Source of the DNA: a virus
Length of the DNA: 20,923 nt
Reading direction: 5' to 3' (one strand)
IMG/VR virus record: IMGVR_UViG_3300015245_000086
Location: 1 to 20,923 of that record
Every line of letters starts with the position of its first letter. Position 1 is the first letter of the stretch. Of the stretch, positions 1 to 7,397 are shown piece after piece. The position numbers and the translations under genes are program-made. A model generated the notes under the pieces. That model was not told the DNA's origin and made no database searches. It saw only the letters and a list, made by a program, of their open reading frames with translations.

Positions 1-720
1 TATGGGTTGGACCATGAACTGGATGCGATCACCGCCTACGAGCGGCTACGCGGTGTTCTCACCCACAGCTACCAAGCGGGATTCGTGCACCCCGACTATC
101 CATGGCTCTCTGCGACGCCAGATGCCCTTATAGGGGACGATGGGGTGCTTGAAGTAAAATGTCCCCCGGAACGGGCCCGGTACACGCACGTCGATCAGCG
201 GCCCGACTATGAGGCGCAGATACGAGTTCAACTGGAATGCACCGGCCGCAAGTGGGGCGATTTGGTCGTCTGGAAGCAGTCGACGGGCGCGGTCCCTTCC
301 CGCGTGGAGCATGACCCGCTATGGCTCCCCTCGGTGCTGGATACGTTCGTCGCGTTCATGGAGGAAGTCGACTGGATCGTCGCAGACCCGGAACGGTCCG
401 CCCCGTACCTCGCGCCGCTCGTGAACCAACGCACCGATGAGGAATGGCAGCTAGCGGCGACCGACTACCTGGACGCCCTCGTCGAGTTGAAAGCGGCTGA
501 GCGTGTCGCCGCGTCGGCCCGGGACGCGGTCCTGAAGCTGGCTGACGGCCGTCCCACACGTGGGCATGGTGTGAGTGTCACCCACTCGCCCCGGAAGGGC
601 AGCGTCAACTACAGCGCCGCCGTGGCCGACCTGGCGCCGGCTGCCGACCTAGAGTCCTACCGTGGCGAAGGCAAGACAGTGTCCACGGTCCGGGCTGTCG
701 CGTTCAACAAGGAACGATGA
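1..720 (+). CDS. YqaJ-type phage exonuclease, C-terminal part (5' truncated)
   Basis: The frame is open from base 1, so the true start lies outside the window; the first in-frame TTG at 7 is probably internal. Counting from the first visible codon, the sequence shows H5/E6, then SATPDALI with D41, LEVKCP with E51 and K53, and an AQIRVQL stretch. This is the D...ExK...Q pattern of the YqaJ/lambda-exonuclease nuclease fold. Such enzymes resect double-stranded DNA for phage recombination with an annealing partner; no annealing protein is recognisable here. A long C-terminal extension (about visible residues 150-239) follows the nuclease core. The stop overlaps the next start by 4 nt (ATGA), indicating translational coupling. 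Family assignment is confident; the role in recombination is inferred. Confidence 0.85.
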   Translation, partial: YGLDHELDAITAYERLRGVLTHSYQAGFVHPDYPWLSATPDALIGDDGVLEVKCPPERARYTHVDQRPDYEAQIRVQLECTGRKWGDLVVWKQSTGAVPSRVEHDPLWLPSVLDTFVAFMEEVDWIVADPERSAPYLAPLVNQRTDEEWQLAATDYLDALVELKAAERVAASARDAVLKLADGRPTRGHGVSVTHSPRKGSVNYSAAVADLAPAADLESYRGEGKTVSTVRAVAFNKER

Positions 721-1076
721 TGGAGCAACTCACGCCGCTAGAAGTAGTCCGGCAACTCGGGGAACTGACCGCGCAGCTTGACCGGACCGTGTCGGCGTTG
801 AAACTCGCGGAACGGGACATGGCCGAGAAACGCCACGCTGCCGATATTGCCGAATCCCGCGCGTTCCTCGCCGCTGACGGCGCCATGGAACTTCGCAAGC
901 ATAAAGCCCGGGTCGCGGCAGACCGGCAGGAACAGGACGCCCTCGTAGCAGAGGCGCTCGTGCGGGTGCTGCGTCAGGAGATCCGAGCCATCGACACCCG
1001 CATCGACGTCGGCAGAACCTACGGTGCAACTGTCCGCGCTGAATTCAAGACACTCTCTTACGGGGGCGACTCATGA
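717..1076 (+). CDS. Small coiled-coil protein of the recombination cluster, unknown function
   Basis: A 119-aa protein, almost entirely charged helix with Ala/Glu/Arg/Gln-rich heptad-like patterning over about residues 8-90. There is no catalytic motif or membrane segment. ATG at 717 overlaps the exonuclease stop; a second ATG at 720 is equally possible. Its position straight after a YqaJ exonuclease suggests a partner or single-strand-handling role, but no family is recognised and this is inference. Its own stop overlaps the next start (ATGA). Confidence 0.75.
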   Translation: MMEQLTPLEVVRQLGELTAQLDRTVSALKLAERDMAEKRHAADIAESRAFLAADGAMELRKHKARVAADRQEQDALVAEALVRVLRQEIRAIDTRIDVGRTYGATVRAEFKTLSYGGDS

Positions 1077-1261
1077 AGTGGCATCCGTTCAACGGCTACG
1101 ACCTGCCGGCCGCCGTCTCCTGGCGCGAGGACGTCCCCACGGTGGGTTACAACCCGCACCGGGTCACCCGGATCGTGAAAGTGGGAGGGGTGTCGTGGCG
1201 GTACTGCCGGGAATGCGGCGGCTGGCAACCCACCGATGCCCCATTGACTACCAGTCACTAG
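1073..1261 (+). CDS. Small protein with a CxxC pair, unknown function
   Basis: A 62-aa protein coupled to the previous gene by a 4-nt overlap. It has one CREC pair at residues 45-48 in an aromatic context (WRYCRECGGW), possibly half of a zinc site. The last codons lie inside the palindromic operator and promoter of the next gene: TTGACT begins at 1244, before the stop at 1259-1261. Its 3' end is therefore constrained by a regulatory site. No function is recognised. Confidence 0.65.
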   Translation: MKWHPFNGYDLPAAVSWREDVPTVGYNPHRVTRIVKVGGVSWRYCRECGGWQPTDAPLTTSH

Positions 1262-1273
1262 TTCTACTAGACT
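1244..1273 (+). promoter_or_regulatory. Operator/promoter for the HNH gene at 1281
   Basis: The palindrome copy TTGACTACCAGTCAC at 1244-1258 contains the -35 TTGACT (1244-1249). After 18 bp comes a -10 TAGACT (1268-1273). The ATG at 1281 is 7 nt after the -10 box, so transcription would start at or next to the start codon and the mRNA should be leaderless. It is one of six related sites in the window. Confidence 0.65.
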
Positions 1274-1280
1274 GACGATC

Positions 1281-1664
1281 ATGAAACGCGGCGGATTTCT
1301 TCCTAGGCGCACACCGCTGAAAACCACGAAGCCGCTCAAGGCTAAGACACCGCTCAGATCCACGGCCCGGCTGGTCACCCGCACACCGTTACGGGCGGTG
1401 TCGCTACGAAGGCAGCGGGAGAACCGCGAGAGGCGGCAGGTCATCGCAGCGGCACACCCGGACGGCGCGGTGGTCTGCGCTGTTCCGTGGTGTGACCGGA
1501 TCGGGGACAGCCCTCATGAACCGCTGACGAGGGCACGCGGAGGGTCAATTACAGACCCGGACAACATCAGGATGGTGTGCTGGCCGCACAATCAGGAACT
1601 CACGTTGGAACCGCCCTGGGGGTATGAGCTGGGGCTACTCAAACACTCATGGGAGACGGGATGA
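1281..1664 (+). CDS. HNH endonuclease with basic N-terminal TPL repeats
   Basis: A 127-aa protein. Residues 1-50 are very basic and carry repeated (R/K)TPL(K/R) units, a common DNA-binding leader in phage HNH/NinG-like proteins. Residues 66-103 form the nuclease motif: C66 and C71, H79-E80, N95, C100 and H103, a zinc-stabilised beta-beta-alpha-metal site. Likely roles are cleavage of recombination intermediates or of host or phage DNA; the sequence does not decide. The start is supported by the promoter at 1244-1273, which leaves no room for a ribosome-binding site, so leaderless initiation is expected. The stop overlaps the next ATG at 1661. Confidence 0.8.
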   Translation: MKRGGFLPRRTPLKTTKPLKAKTPLRSTARLVTRTPLRAVSLRRQRENRERRQVIAAAHPDGAVVCAVPWCDRIGDSPHEPLTRARGGSITDPDNIRMVCWPHNQELTLEPPWGYELGLLKHSWETG

Positions 1665-1969
1665 CGAAACCAGATATCGACAGGCTGACCGCAATTGAGC
1701 GGGACTGGCGACGCGCAGCCAACGACCTGCAGCACGCTGCCGACTCTGCGATAGAGGCAGTCGCCACTGCGCAGGAGTTGGCCGCCGAACCTGAGCCTGA
1801 CCCGCAGGACGAGTACGTGCATGCGTTGGAGGCGGCCGTGCATATCGCGCACGAAAAGCTGCACGGCCCGGTACCCCTGCGGACCTGCACCGAGGAACCG
1901 TGCCGGGAGTTGGCCCACGTGGCGCGGCTGCCGCAGGGTCCCGCTCCGCTGTCGGTGTCCTTGTGCTGA
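1661..1969 (+). CDS. Small acidic helical protein, unknown function
   Basis: A 102-aa protein starting at ATG 1661, which overlaps the HNH stop (ATGA) and has GGGAG 5 nt upstream. An upstream in-frame ATG at 1649 is less likely. Residues 1-75 are predicted helical and acidic; the tail has a Cys pair (CTEEPC) and a low-complexity Pro/Leu stretch. The last codons overlap the preferred GTG start of the sliding clamp at 1963. No family is recognised. Confidence 0.65.
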   Translation: MTKPDIDRLTAIERDWRRAANDLQHAADSAIEAVATAQELAAEPEPDPQDEYVHALEAAVHIAHEKLHGPVPLRTCTEEPCRELAHVARLPQGPAPLSVSLC

Positions 1970-3096
1970 TCACCTGCCCCACGTCGGCGATCCTCGCCGG
2001 GGTGAAAGTATGCGCCCCCGCTATCTCAGGTAAGCCCGCGATGCCGATCCTCGCCGGAGTGTTGATCACCGCCGGGGACGAGCCGGACACGATTGTGCTG
2101 CGGGGGTTCGACTACGAAGCGGAAGTCACCACCCACGTGAACGCGAGGGTTGAGGACGCCGGGGTGGCGCTCGTCTCCCACCGGCTGCTCTCCCAAATCC
2201 TGGCCGTGGTCGGTGCGGCGACAGTAACCCTCACCACGGAGGACGGCCGGCTCACCGTCAGCGCCGGGAAGGCAGTGTGGCGGCTGCCGTTGATGACCGC
2301 TGACGCGTTCCCTGCCTCCCCCGGACCGCTTCCCACAGTCGGCACTGTCAACACTCAGGCGTTCATGGACGCCGTGGAGCGAGTCGCGCCCGCAGCATCC
2401 GACAAGGTGAGCATCGACATTCCGTTGCACGCCATCCACCTCGGATTCGGTGACACCCTAGATGTGGTGGCGACCGACAAATACCGGCTGCACACCGCGC
2501 TACTCCCCTGGGAGCGCACCGACAGTGAGGCACCGGATTTTGTGCTCACCCCCGCCGGGAAACTGCTCGCGGTGACCCGTGGTTTGACCGGGGACACCGT
2601 CACCATCGGGGCGTCCGACTCCCGCCTGTCCCTCACGGACGGCACCACTGTCATCACGACCGCGCTGTCCGCGTCGCGGGGCGGCGGGTGGGTGCAGTGG
2701 CGGCCACTGTTCGACGGCATCAACCCCGACGCGGGGGTCACCTACATGTTCGACCGTGACGACCTGACGACCGCGATCAAACAGGCCGTGACGGTCGCTG
2801 ACGTTACCGATACCGGGGCCCGGCACCTGCTGCTCACTGTCACCACCGATGAGCTACTCGTACGCGCAGTGTCCGCCCATTCCGGTGACTCAGCCGTCCC
2901 GTGCCCCCTCACCGACTACACCGGCACGGAACCCCTTGAGTGGGTAGTCAGCGCCGATTTCCTGCTCGCCGCTGTCGCCGCCGCCGACACGGACCCGATC
3001 CAGTTCACGCAGAAATCAGCGAAGATGCCCGTCGGGATCGGCGCCCCGAAAGAACCCGCCACGCAGATCGCTATGCCCATCCGGAAGGCCGTATAG
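1963..3096 (+). CDS. dnaN: DNA polymerase III beta subunit (sliding clamp)
   Basis: About 377 aa from GTG 1963, close to the usual clamp length of 365-380. The frame extends up to 1900, but the conserved part begins with an ITCPTSAIL...PILAGVLI pattern, matching the first helix and strands of bacterial DnaN; GTG 1963 overlaps the previous stop at 1967-1969. Three clamp domains fit the length (about 1-120, 121-240, 241-377), and the protein ends MPIRKAV, like the conserved C-terminal MPM/IR segment. It would form the ring that tethers a replicative polymerase. A phage-encoded clamp implies either a phage polymerase outside the window or capture of the host polymerase. The next gene starts at the base after the stop. 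Confidence 0.88.
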   Translation: MLITCPTSAILAGVKVCAPAISGKPAMPILAGVLITAGDEPDTIVLRGFDYEAEVTTHVNARVEDAGVALVSHRLLSQILAVVGAATVTLTTEDGRLTVSAGKAVWRLPLMTADAFPASPGPLPTVGTVNTQAFMDAVERVAPAASDKVSIDIPLHAIHLGFGDTLDVVATDKYRLHTALLPWERTDSEAPDFVLTPAGKLLAVTRGLTGDTVTIGASDSRLSLTDGTTVITTALSASRGGGWVQWRPLFDGINPDAGVTYMFDRDDLTTAIKQAVTVADVTDTGARHLLLTVTTDELLVRAVSAHSGDSAVPCPLTDYTGTEPLEWVVSADFLLAAVAAADTDPIQFTQKSAKMPVGIGAPKEPATQIAMPIRKAV

Positions 3097-3828
3097 ATGC
3101 GCCCCGAAAACCTCGCCGCGTTGCAAGCCGTGATCGCGGAGGAGATCGCAGCAGGTGAGTTGCCGGACCGGGTCGCTGCGCTGAACGAGACTCGCGCGCT
3201 GCTGCATGTGGCGTCACCGTTCGCTGGCGAGCCAGTGGATTACGTTCGCTGGGTACCCAACGAAACGGTGCAAGGTAACGCGTACAACCCGAACGTCGTC
3301 GCGCCCCCCGAAATGGAACTACTACGCTTATCCATCGATGCCGACGGATTTACTCAGCCGATCGTCTCCAACCAGGAAGGCGACCATCTAGAAGTCATCG
3401 ACGGCTTCCACCGGCACCGTGTCGGTAAGGAATACCCCGCCATTCAGGACCGCCTCCACGGCTATCTCCCGGTCGTGCAGATCCGCTCCGACCGTGTCGA
3501 CACCGAGGACCGGATGGCGTCCACGATCCGCCACAACCGGGCCCGGGGGAAGCACGCCGTCGCCGCCATGTCGGATATCGTGGTCGAACTCAAGCGCCGA
3601 AACTGGTCCAGCGACAGGATCGGCCAAAACCTAGGCATGGAGCCTGACGAGGTCCTGCGGCTGTGTCAGATCAGTGGCCTGGCGGAATTGTTCTCGGATG
3701 AGGAATTCTCGGCGTCATGGGACGCCATCGATGACGACGAGGACTTCGAGGGCCTGGACGAATCGGATATTGATGATCGGGCCCTCGCTGAAGACCGCGC
3801 GCTACTCGGGGGTGACGCCGATGCGTGA
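3097..3828 (+). CDS. IbrB-like ParB/Srx-fold protein
   Basis: A 243-aa protein starting immediately after dnaN. Residues about 62-155 form a ParB N-terminal-like domain: an IDADGFTQPI region, the DGFHRHR motif (102-108) and RHNRARGKH (145-153). A helix-turn-helix-like stretch follows (about 160-195), then an acidic tail rich in Asp/Glu. IbrB proteins of this fold are known beside IbrA (DUF3440), and an IbrA-type gene lies 472 nt downstream. ParB-fold proteins may bind CTP or cleave DNA; neither can be read from the sequence. It may recruit IbrA to DNA or act as a regulator (inference). Confidence 0.78.
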   Translation: MRPENLAALQAVIAEEIAAGELPDRVAALNETRALLHVASPFAGEPVDYVRWVPNETVQGNAYNPNVVAPPEMELLRLSIDADGFTQPIVSNQEGDHLEVIDGFHRHRVGKEYPAIQDRLHGYLPVVQIRSDRVDTEDRMASTIRHNRARGKHAVAAMSDIVVELKRRNWSSDRIGQNLGMEPDEVLRLCQISGLAELFSDEEFSASWDAIDDDEDFEGLDESDIDDRALAEDRALLGGDADA

Positions 3829-3874
3829 ACTCTTCGGCGAGTTCGCCCGCCTGAACTTCCCGGAGGAATCGTGA
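3821..3874 (+). CDS. 17-aa mini-ORF bridging the IbrB-like gene and its companion
   Basis: ATG 3821 opens a 17-codon frame, MRELFGEFARLNFPEES. It overlaps the end of the IbrB-like gene by 8 nt, and its TGA overlaps the GTG start of the next gene by 4 nt. Without it the two larger genes would be separated by 42 nt. The double overlap looks like a translational-coupling relay, or a true micropeptide with an amphipathic helix. Its GGAGG at 3851-3855 also serves as the ribosome-binding site of the next gene. Expression is unproven. Confidence 0.45.
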   Translation: MRELFGEFARLNFPEES

Positions 3875-4299
3875 AGCGCATTTACCACACTTGGAATGAA
3901 TGGGAATGCTACCCAGCAGGCTTCTACGAGTCGTCGGCGAGGGATAAGGGTTATACGGATACGGAGTGCCGCACGATGTACGCAGACTTCCTGCGCGACA
4001 TCCCCCGCTTCCGCGAGGCGCTGGAAGAGGTCCTGCACGAGTGGCCGAACTCCTGCGAGCACTACCTCACCAATGACCGGATGAATCGGATTGCGTGGCT
4101 CGGGCAGGCTTCCATGTGCTACGCAACCGGCATCCCTTCCACGTACTGCAACGGCTTTAGCCTGCTCACCAAGGAGGAGCAGCACCGGGCCAACTTGGCG
4201 GCCTTCGAGTACCTCAACCGGTGGCTGACGGCCCACGGCGAGGCCGAACTACCGACGCTCAGAGACGCCGAACGTAAGACACAACCGGAGCTCTATTAA
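3871..4299 (+). CDS. IbrA-associated conserved phage protein, unknown biochemical role
   Basis: A 142-aa soluble protein starting at GTG 3871, with GGAGG at 3851-3855 upstream and GGAGGA running to the start. It is rich in aromatic residues, Cys and His: HTWNEWECYPAGFYE near the start, then HEWPNSCEHYL and NRIAWLGQASMCY centrally. I recall proteins of this kind next to IbrA-type genes in other phages, which fits their arrangement here, but no named domain is recognised. The start of the IbrA-like gene follows 1 nt after its stop, so the two are almost certainly co-translated. Possible metal or cofactor binding is inference. Confidence 0.7.
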   Translation: MKRIYHTWNEWECYPAGFYESSARDKGYTDTECRTMYADFLRDIPRFREALEEVLHEWPNSCEHYLTNDRMNRIAWLGQASMCYATGIPSTYCNGFSLLTKEEQHRANLAAFEYLNRWLTAHGEAELPTLRDAERKTQPELY

Positions 4300-4300
4300 G

Positions 4301-5575
4301 ATGGATGCACGCAAGGTTTACAACCCGGATAAGACCGTCATTCAAGCCTCACGCGAGCGCATCGCCTGGTCATTCGAGCGGTTCGAGCGCCTGTACGTGT
4401 CGTTCTCGGGCGGCAAGGACTCGACGGTCATGCTGCACCTGGTCATGGATGAGGCCATCAAACGGGGCCGGCGCGTCGGGGTTTTCATCATCGACATGGA
4501 GGCTCAGTACAAGGCGACTGTCGACCACATCCAACGGTGCGTTGACTTGTACCGCGATCACATCGACCTGCACTGGGTGTGCATTCCACTGAACCTGCGC
4601 AACGCCGTCACCAACTACGAGCCGCAGTGGACGTGCTGGGACGAGTCGAAACGCGACGTGTGGGTCCGCGAAAAGCCCACGGATGCCACAGTGGAGTACG
4701 AGTGGTTCGTCCCCGGCATGGAGTTCGAAGAATTCATGGTCATCTGGGGCAAGTGGTATGGGCAGGGCAAGCCGACCGTAGGGTTCATCGGAATCAGGGC
4801 CGACGAGTCGCTGCACCGGCTCGGGACAATAGTCCGCTGGTCGCAGAAGCCGATGGCCGACGGGAAACGATGGACTACCGGGCAAGGTAGCCAGTTGTAC
4901 AACGCCTACCCGATCTACGACTGGGCCACGGAGGACATCTGGCGGTTCCATGCCAAGTTCCCGGACCTTCCGCACAACACCATCTACGACCTGATGCAAA
5001 AGGCTGGCGTGCCGTTGTCGAAACAGCGGCTATGCCAGCCTTACGGCGACGATCAGCGGCAAGGGTTGTGGCTGTATCACATCCTCGAACCGGAGACGTG
5101 GTACAAGCTGATCGCCCGCGTAAACGGGGTCAACACGGGGGCCCTGTATGTTGAAGAGAAGGGCAACGTGGCCGGGTACGGTGCGATCACCCTACCGCCA
5201 GGGCACACATGGAAGTCGTTTACGAACTTGCTCCTGTCGAGTCTTCCTGCAAACTCGCGGGACCACTACATTGACCGGTTCCGGCGCTTCATCAAGGGGT
5301 GGAAGGGCCGGGGGTATACCACGATCCCCGATGAGGCCCCACGGGTGCTGGAGGCGAAGCAGTGGGCCCCATCTTGGCGACGCATGGCCAAAGTCCTGCT
5401 CCGCAACGACCATTGGTGTAAGGGGCTCGGGCAGGCTCAGCCGAAGTCCGACGCGTATGGCCTCTACCTGGAAATCAAGAAGTCTCGGAAAGAAGCCAAG
5501 GTTCTCGCCACGCTCGACTCTGACATTCCGGCACCGCAGGCCGCTAGGCAGCTGCCCCTGTTCGACGAATCCTGA
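4301..5575 (+). CDS. IbrA-like PAPS-reductase-family protein (DUF3440)
   Basis: A 424-aa protein. The PP-loop SGGKDS (residues 36-41) marks the adenine-nucleotide alpha-hydrolase fold of PAPS reductases and DndC-like enzymes. GFIGIRADES (161-170) is the second conserved block, and the C-terminal half (about 230-420) carries the extension typical of DUF3440/IbrA proteins. IbrA of E. coli is described as a co-regulator with IbrB; its chemistry is unclear. Presence beside an IbrB-like ParB-fold protein supports the IbrA assignment over assimilatory CysH or DndC, which have different lengths and neighbours. The role in phage biology (DNA modification, regulation or counter-defence) is open. Confidence 0.85.
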   Translation: MDARKVYNPDKTVIQASRERIAWSFERFERLYVSFSGGKDSTVMLHLVMDEAIKRGRRVGVFIIDMEAQYKATVDHIQRCVDLYRDHIDLHWVCIPLNLRNAVTNYEPQWTCWDESKRDVWVREKPTDATVEYEWFVPGMEFEEFMVIWGKWYGQGKPTVGFIGIRADESLHRLGTIVRWSQKPMADGKRWTTGQGSQLYNAYPIYDWATEDIWRFHAKFPDLPHNTIYDLMQKAGVPLSKQRLCQPYGDDQRQGLWLYHILEPETWYKLIARVNGVNTGALYVEEKGNVAGYGAITLPPGHTWKSFTNLLLSSLPANSRDHYIDRFRRFIKGWKGRGYTTIPDEAPRVLEAKQWAPSWRRMAKVLLRNDHWCKGLGQAQPKSDAYGLYLEIKKSRKEAKVLATLDSDIPAPQAARQLPLFDES

Positions 5576-5592
5576 GGAGAGGACCGCTCCCC

Positions 5593-5931
5593 ATGCAGTT
5601 CACCACACCATCGAAGCCAATGACAGAGGCTATTTTCACCACCACGGTCCTACAGATAGCCAAGTGGGGGCAGTGGAGAGCTGTTCACATCCGGAACGTG
5701 ATGCTCGGCGACGGCCGCTACACAGTCCCGTATCAGGGTGACAGCGGGCTGGGAGACCTGATCCTAGCCCGAGCGGACCGGGGTGTGCTCATGGTGGAGT
5801 TGAAAGTGGGCCGGAACAAACCCACCGTGAAACAGCAGGCATGGTTAGACGCAGCCGGGGCAGACGGCCGGCTCTGGTATCCGGAGAATCTAGACGCCAT
5901 CCGCGCTGAACTGCTCGCGAGGCCAGCGTGA
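5593..5931 (+). CDS. VRR-NUC domain nuclease
   Basis: A 112-aa single-domain protein. GDSGLGDLIL supplies acidic residues D50 and D55, LMVELKVG supplies E69 and K71, and QQAWL follows; this is the D...ExK...Q order of VRR-NUC nucleases in the PD-(D/E)xK superfamily. These cut branched DNA or act in repair and replication. GAGGAGAGG (5574-5582) lies 10 nt before ATG 5593; ATG 5620 is a possible alternative start and would keep the domain. The stop overlaps the GTG of the next gene. Confidence 0.82.
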   Translation: MQFTTPSKPMTEAIFTTTVLQIAKWGQWRAVHIRNVMLGDGRYTVPYQGDSGLGDLILARADRGVLMVELKVGRNKPTVKQQAWLDAAGADGRLWYPENLDAIRAELLARPA

Positions 5932-6218
5932 GCTGGCTGGACGTCGCCGCGTGTGGTGGCGAGGATCAGGCTGACGGGATCACCCCACCCCGGGGTGTTG
6001 AACGGTGGGGCCGCACCGACGAGGCTGTAGTGACCGCTGCGCTCACGAGATGCGCGGGGTGCCCCTCACGTACCCCCTGCCTAGTCGACGGGCTGGAGGA
6101 CAAGCGTGACGGCGCCTCCGGCGGCATCTACACCTACCACGGCAACAAAGGCATGGTACGGCGGTGGGTGCTGCGGGGCGGGAAGCTGAGGCAGCTCCCG
6201 AACGACACAGCCGCATAG
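5928..6218 (+). CDS. WhiB-like (Wbl) iron-sulfur transcription regulator
   Basis: A 96-aa protein starting at GTG 5928, overlapping the previous stop (GTGA). It has the four Wbl cysteines: C9, then C42-x2-C45-x5-C51, which would ligate a 4Fe-4S cluster. The following SGGIYTY (64-70) corresponds to the G(V/I)WGG turn, and a basic C-terminal segment (MVRRWVLRGGKLRQ) fits DNA binding. Wbl proteins are restricted to actinobacteria and their phages and usually bind the sigma factor. In mycobacteriophage TM4 a WhiB protein affects host division and superinfection; a similar host-takeover role here is inference. The turn differs from the canonical tryptophan-containing form. Confidence 0.82.
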   Translation: MSWLDVAACGGEDQADGITPPRGVERWGRTDEAVVTAALTRCAGCPSRTPCLVDGLEDKRDGASGGIYTYHGNKGMVRRWVLRGGKLRQLPNDTAA

Positions 6219-6274
6219 CTAGACCCAGCGACGATCAACGGCTAATCTGGGCGAACGCTCGCGGGAAATGAAGC

Positions 6275-6304
6275 GGCGGCGGGGCTCACCAGGCCACCGC
6301 CGCC
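6275..6304 (+). terminator. GC-rich hairpin between the WhiB-like and HNH genes
   Basis: GGCGGCGG (6275-6282) pairs perfectly with CCGCCGCC (6297-6304) around a 14-nt loop that can form three more GC pairs. No T-tract follows, so it is not a classical intrinsic terminator. It may be a terminator of the left operon or a 5'-leader element of the HNH gene. The rest of the 6219-6342 gap shows nothing convincing. Confidence 0.4.
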
Positions 6305-6342
6305 TTACGCTCCAGACCGCCCGACACGGAAGGGCAAGCCCT

Positions 6343-7137
6343 ATGGCTAGCTTAGCAGTCCCCGCCAACTCTGAGTCAACCCCGCAACTCTGGCTCTCGG
6401 GTGACGCCTTTTGGGAGTATGTAGACACCAGCGGAGGGAATGCCGCCTGCTGGCCGTGGCTGGGCTCCCTAAGTCCCGAGGGCTACGGGACAGGTAGCTA
6501 CAAATCCAATCAAGAATACATGCATCGGCAGGCCTATAAAGTGGCCGGGGGTCACATCCCTCCGGAGTTCACACTCGACCATCTGTGTCATACGCGTGAC
6601 TACCGGTGCCCCGGAGGTCGAGCCTGCCTACACCGCCGCTGCTGTAACCCTAGCCATCTAGAACCAGTCACACGCGGCGAAAATTCCTCCCGCGCAGTAG
6701 CGCGAAGAGGGACCAGAAGGACCGAGGAGCGCATCATTCTGTGCCACTCGATCTTGAAACACCGCGTCCCAATGCGTCTAGAGATAGAAGATCTGGCGGC
6801 CCGCGCGGCTTTCATGATGAAGACAATGGTCGCCGTGAAGATGGCCCTCTTGGGGTACAGCATCGATCAGATCGTTGAGTGCACTGAGACAACACAGACT
6901 AGTGTCGAGGTGACGGGCAAACTCCGTGAAACTCGACTAGACGCCAGCCCGGCAGGAAGGTCCGCGCTGGATGTCGACTTAGCGGATGTGTATGACGAGG
7001 TCGGCGCCCGAATCGCCCTTACTGAAGGCGATAAGCCATTGATGTCGTACGAACGGTTCATTGCTCAAACTTTCCGCGAGTTGGCCATGGCGATCGACGG
7101 CGCATCAATTGACGAAATCTTCGGAGGCAACGCATGA
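6343..7137 (+). CDS. HNH homing-type endonuclease
   Basis: A 264-aa protein from ATG 6343, preceded by GGAAGGG (6328-6334) at 8 nt. The frame opens upstream at 6268, but that part would read through the GC hairpin. ACWPWLGSLSPEGYG (35-49) and LDHLCH (79-83), then CCNPSHLEPV (100-109), give the HNH motif with H80, N102 and H105, as in phage HNH_3 endonucleases. The C-terminal half (about 130-264) is unlike known homing-enzyme DNA-binding tails I recognise; it is helical and acidic. More A/T-rich codons than its neighbours and its position at an operon boundary suggest a mobile insertion, but no intron is visible. The stop overlaps the next ATG. Confidence 0.8.
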   Translation: MASLAVPANSESTPQLWLSGDAFWEYVDTSGGNAACWPWLGSLSPEGYGTGSYKSNQEYMHRQAYKVAGGHIPPEFTLDHLCHTRDYRCPGGRACLHRRCCNPSHLEPVTRGENSSRAVARRGTRRTEERIILCHSILKHRVPMRLEIEDLAARAAFMMKTMVAVKMALLGYSIDQIVECTETTQTSVEVTGKLRETRLDASPAGRSALDVDLADVYDEVGARIALTEGDKPLMSYERFIAQTFRELAMAIDGASIDEIFGGNA

Positions 7138-7397
7138 GCCATCCATCGTCCGTCAACGGCCCATCTGCGCCGGCCCGACTGGAGCCACTCGTAGGCCCGC
7201 TGACGCCAAGTGGCGTATCCAGCGCTAACGGCACGGACTGGCAGAACGGACACCTGCGCCGCATGGTCCTGTCAGAACGCAAAACGATCAAGTTGGATCG
7301 GGTCGCATTCCTACAGTTACTTGCGTTACGGGACACCCCCGAACAGGTCGTAGCTGATTTAGTCGCCATGTTCACGGCGGATGAAGTCAACTCATGA
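7134..7397 (+). CDS. Small unknown protein
   Basis: An 87-aa protein, coupled to the HNH gene and to the next gene by ATGA overlaps. The first 45 residues are Pro/Ser/Gly-rich and probably disordered; residues about 50-83 form one or two helices (LDRVAFLQLLALRDTPEQVV). No domain is recognised. Confidence 0.6.
   Translation: MSHPSSVNGPSAPARLEPLVGPLTPSGVSSANGTDWQNGHLRRMVLSERKTIKLDRVAFLQLLALRDTPEQVVADLVAMFTADEVNS

Noticed and set aside
1900-1962. An earlier start for the sliding clamp
   Set aside because: The extra residues are Gly/Ala/Arg-rich without match to clamp N-termini, and lie inside the previous gene; GTG 1963 is more likely.
4370-4999. A 209-codon minus-strand open frame
   Set aside because: It mirrors the IbrA-like gene and has no recognisable motif.
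4301-5575. DndC or CysH identity for the PAPS-reductase-like protein
   Set aside because: The length, the C-terminal extension and the ParB-fold neighbour fit IbrA/DUF3440 better.
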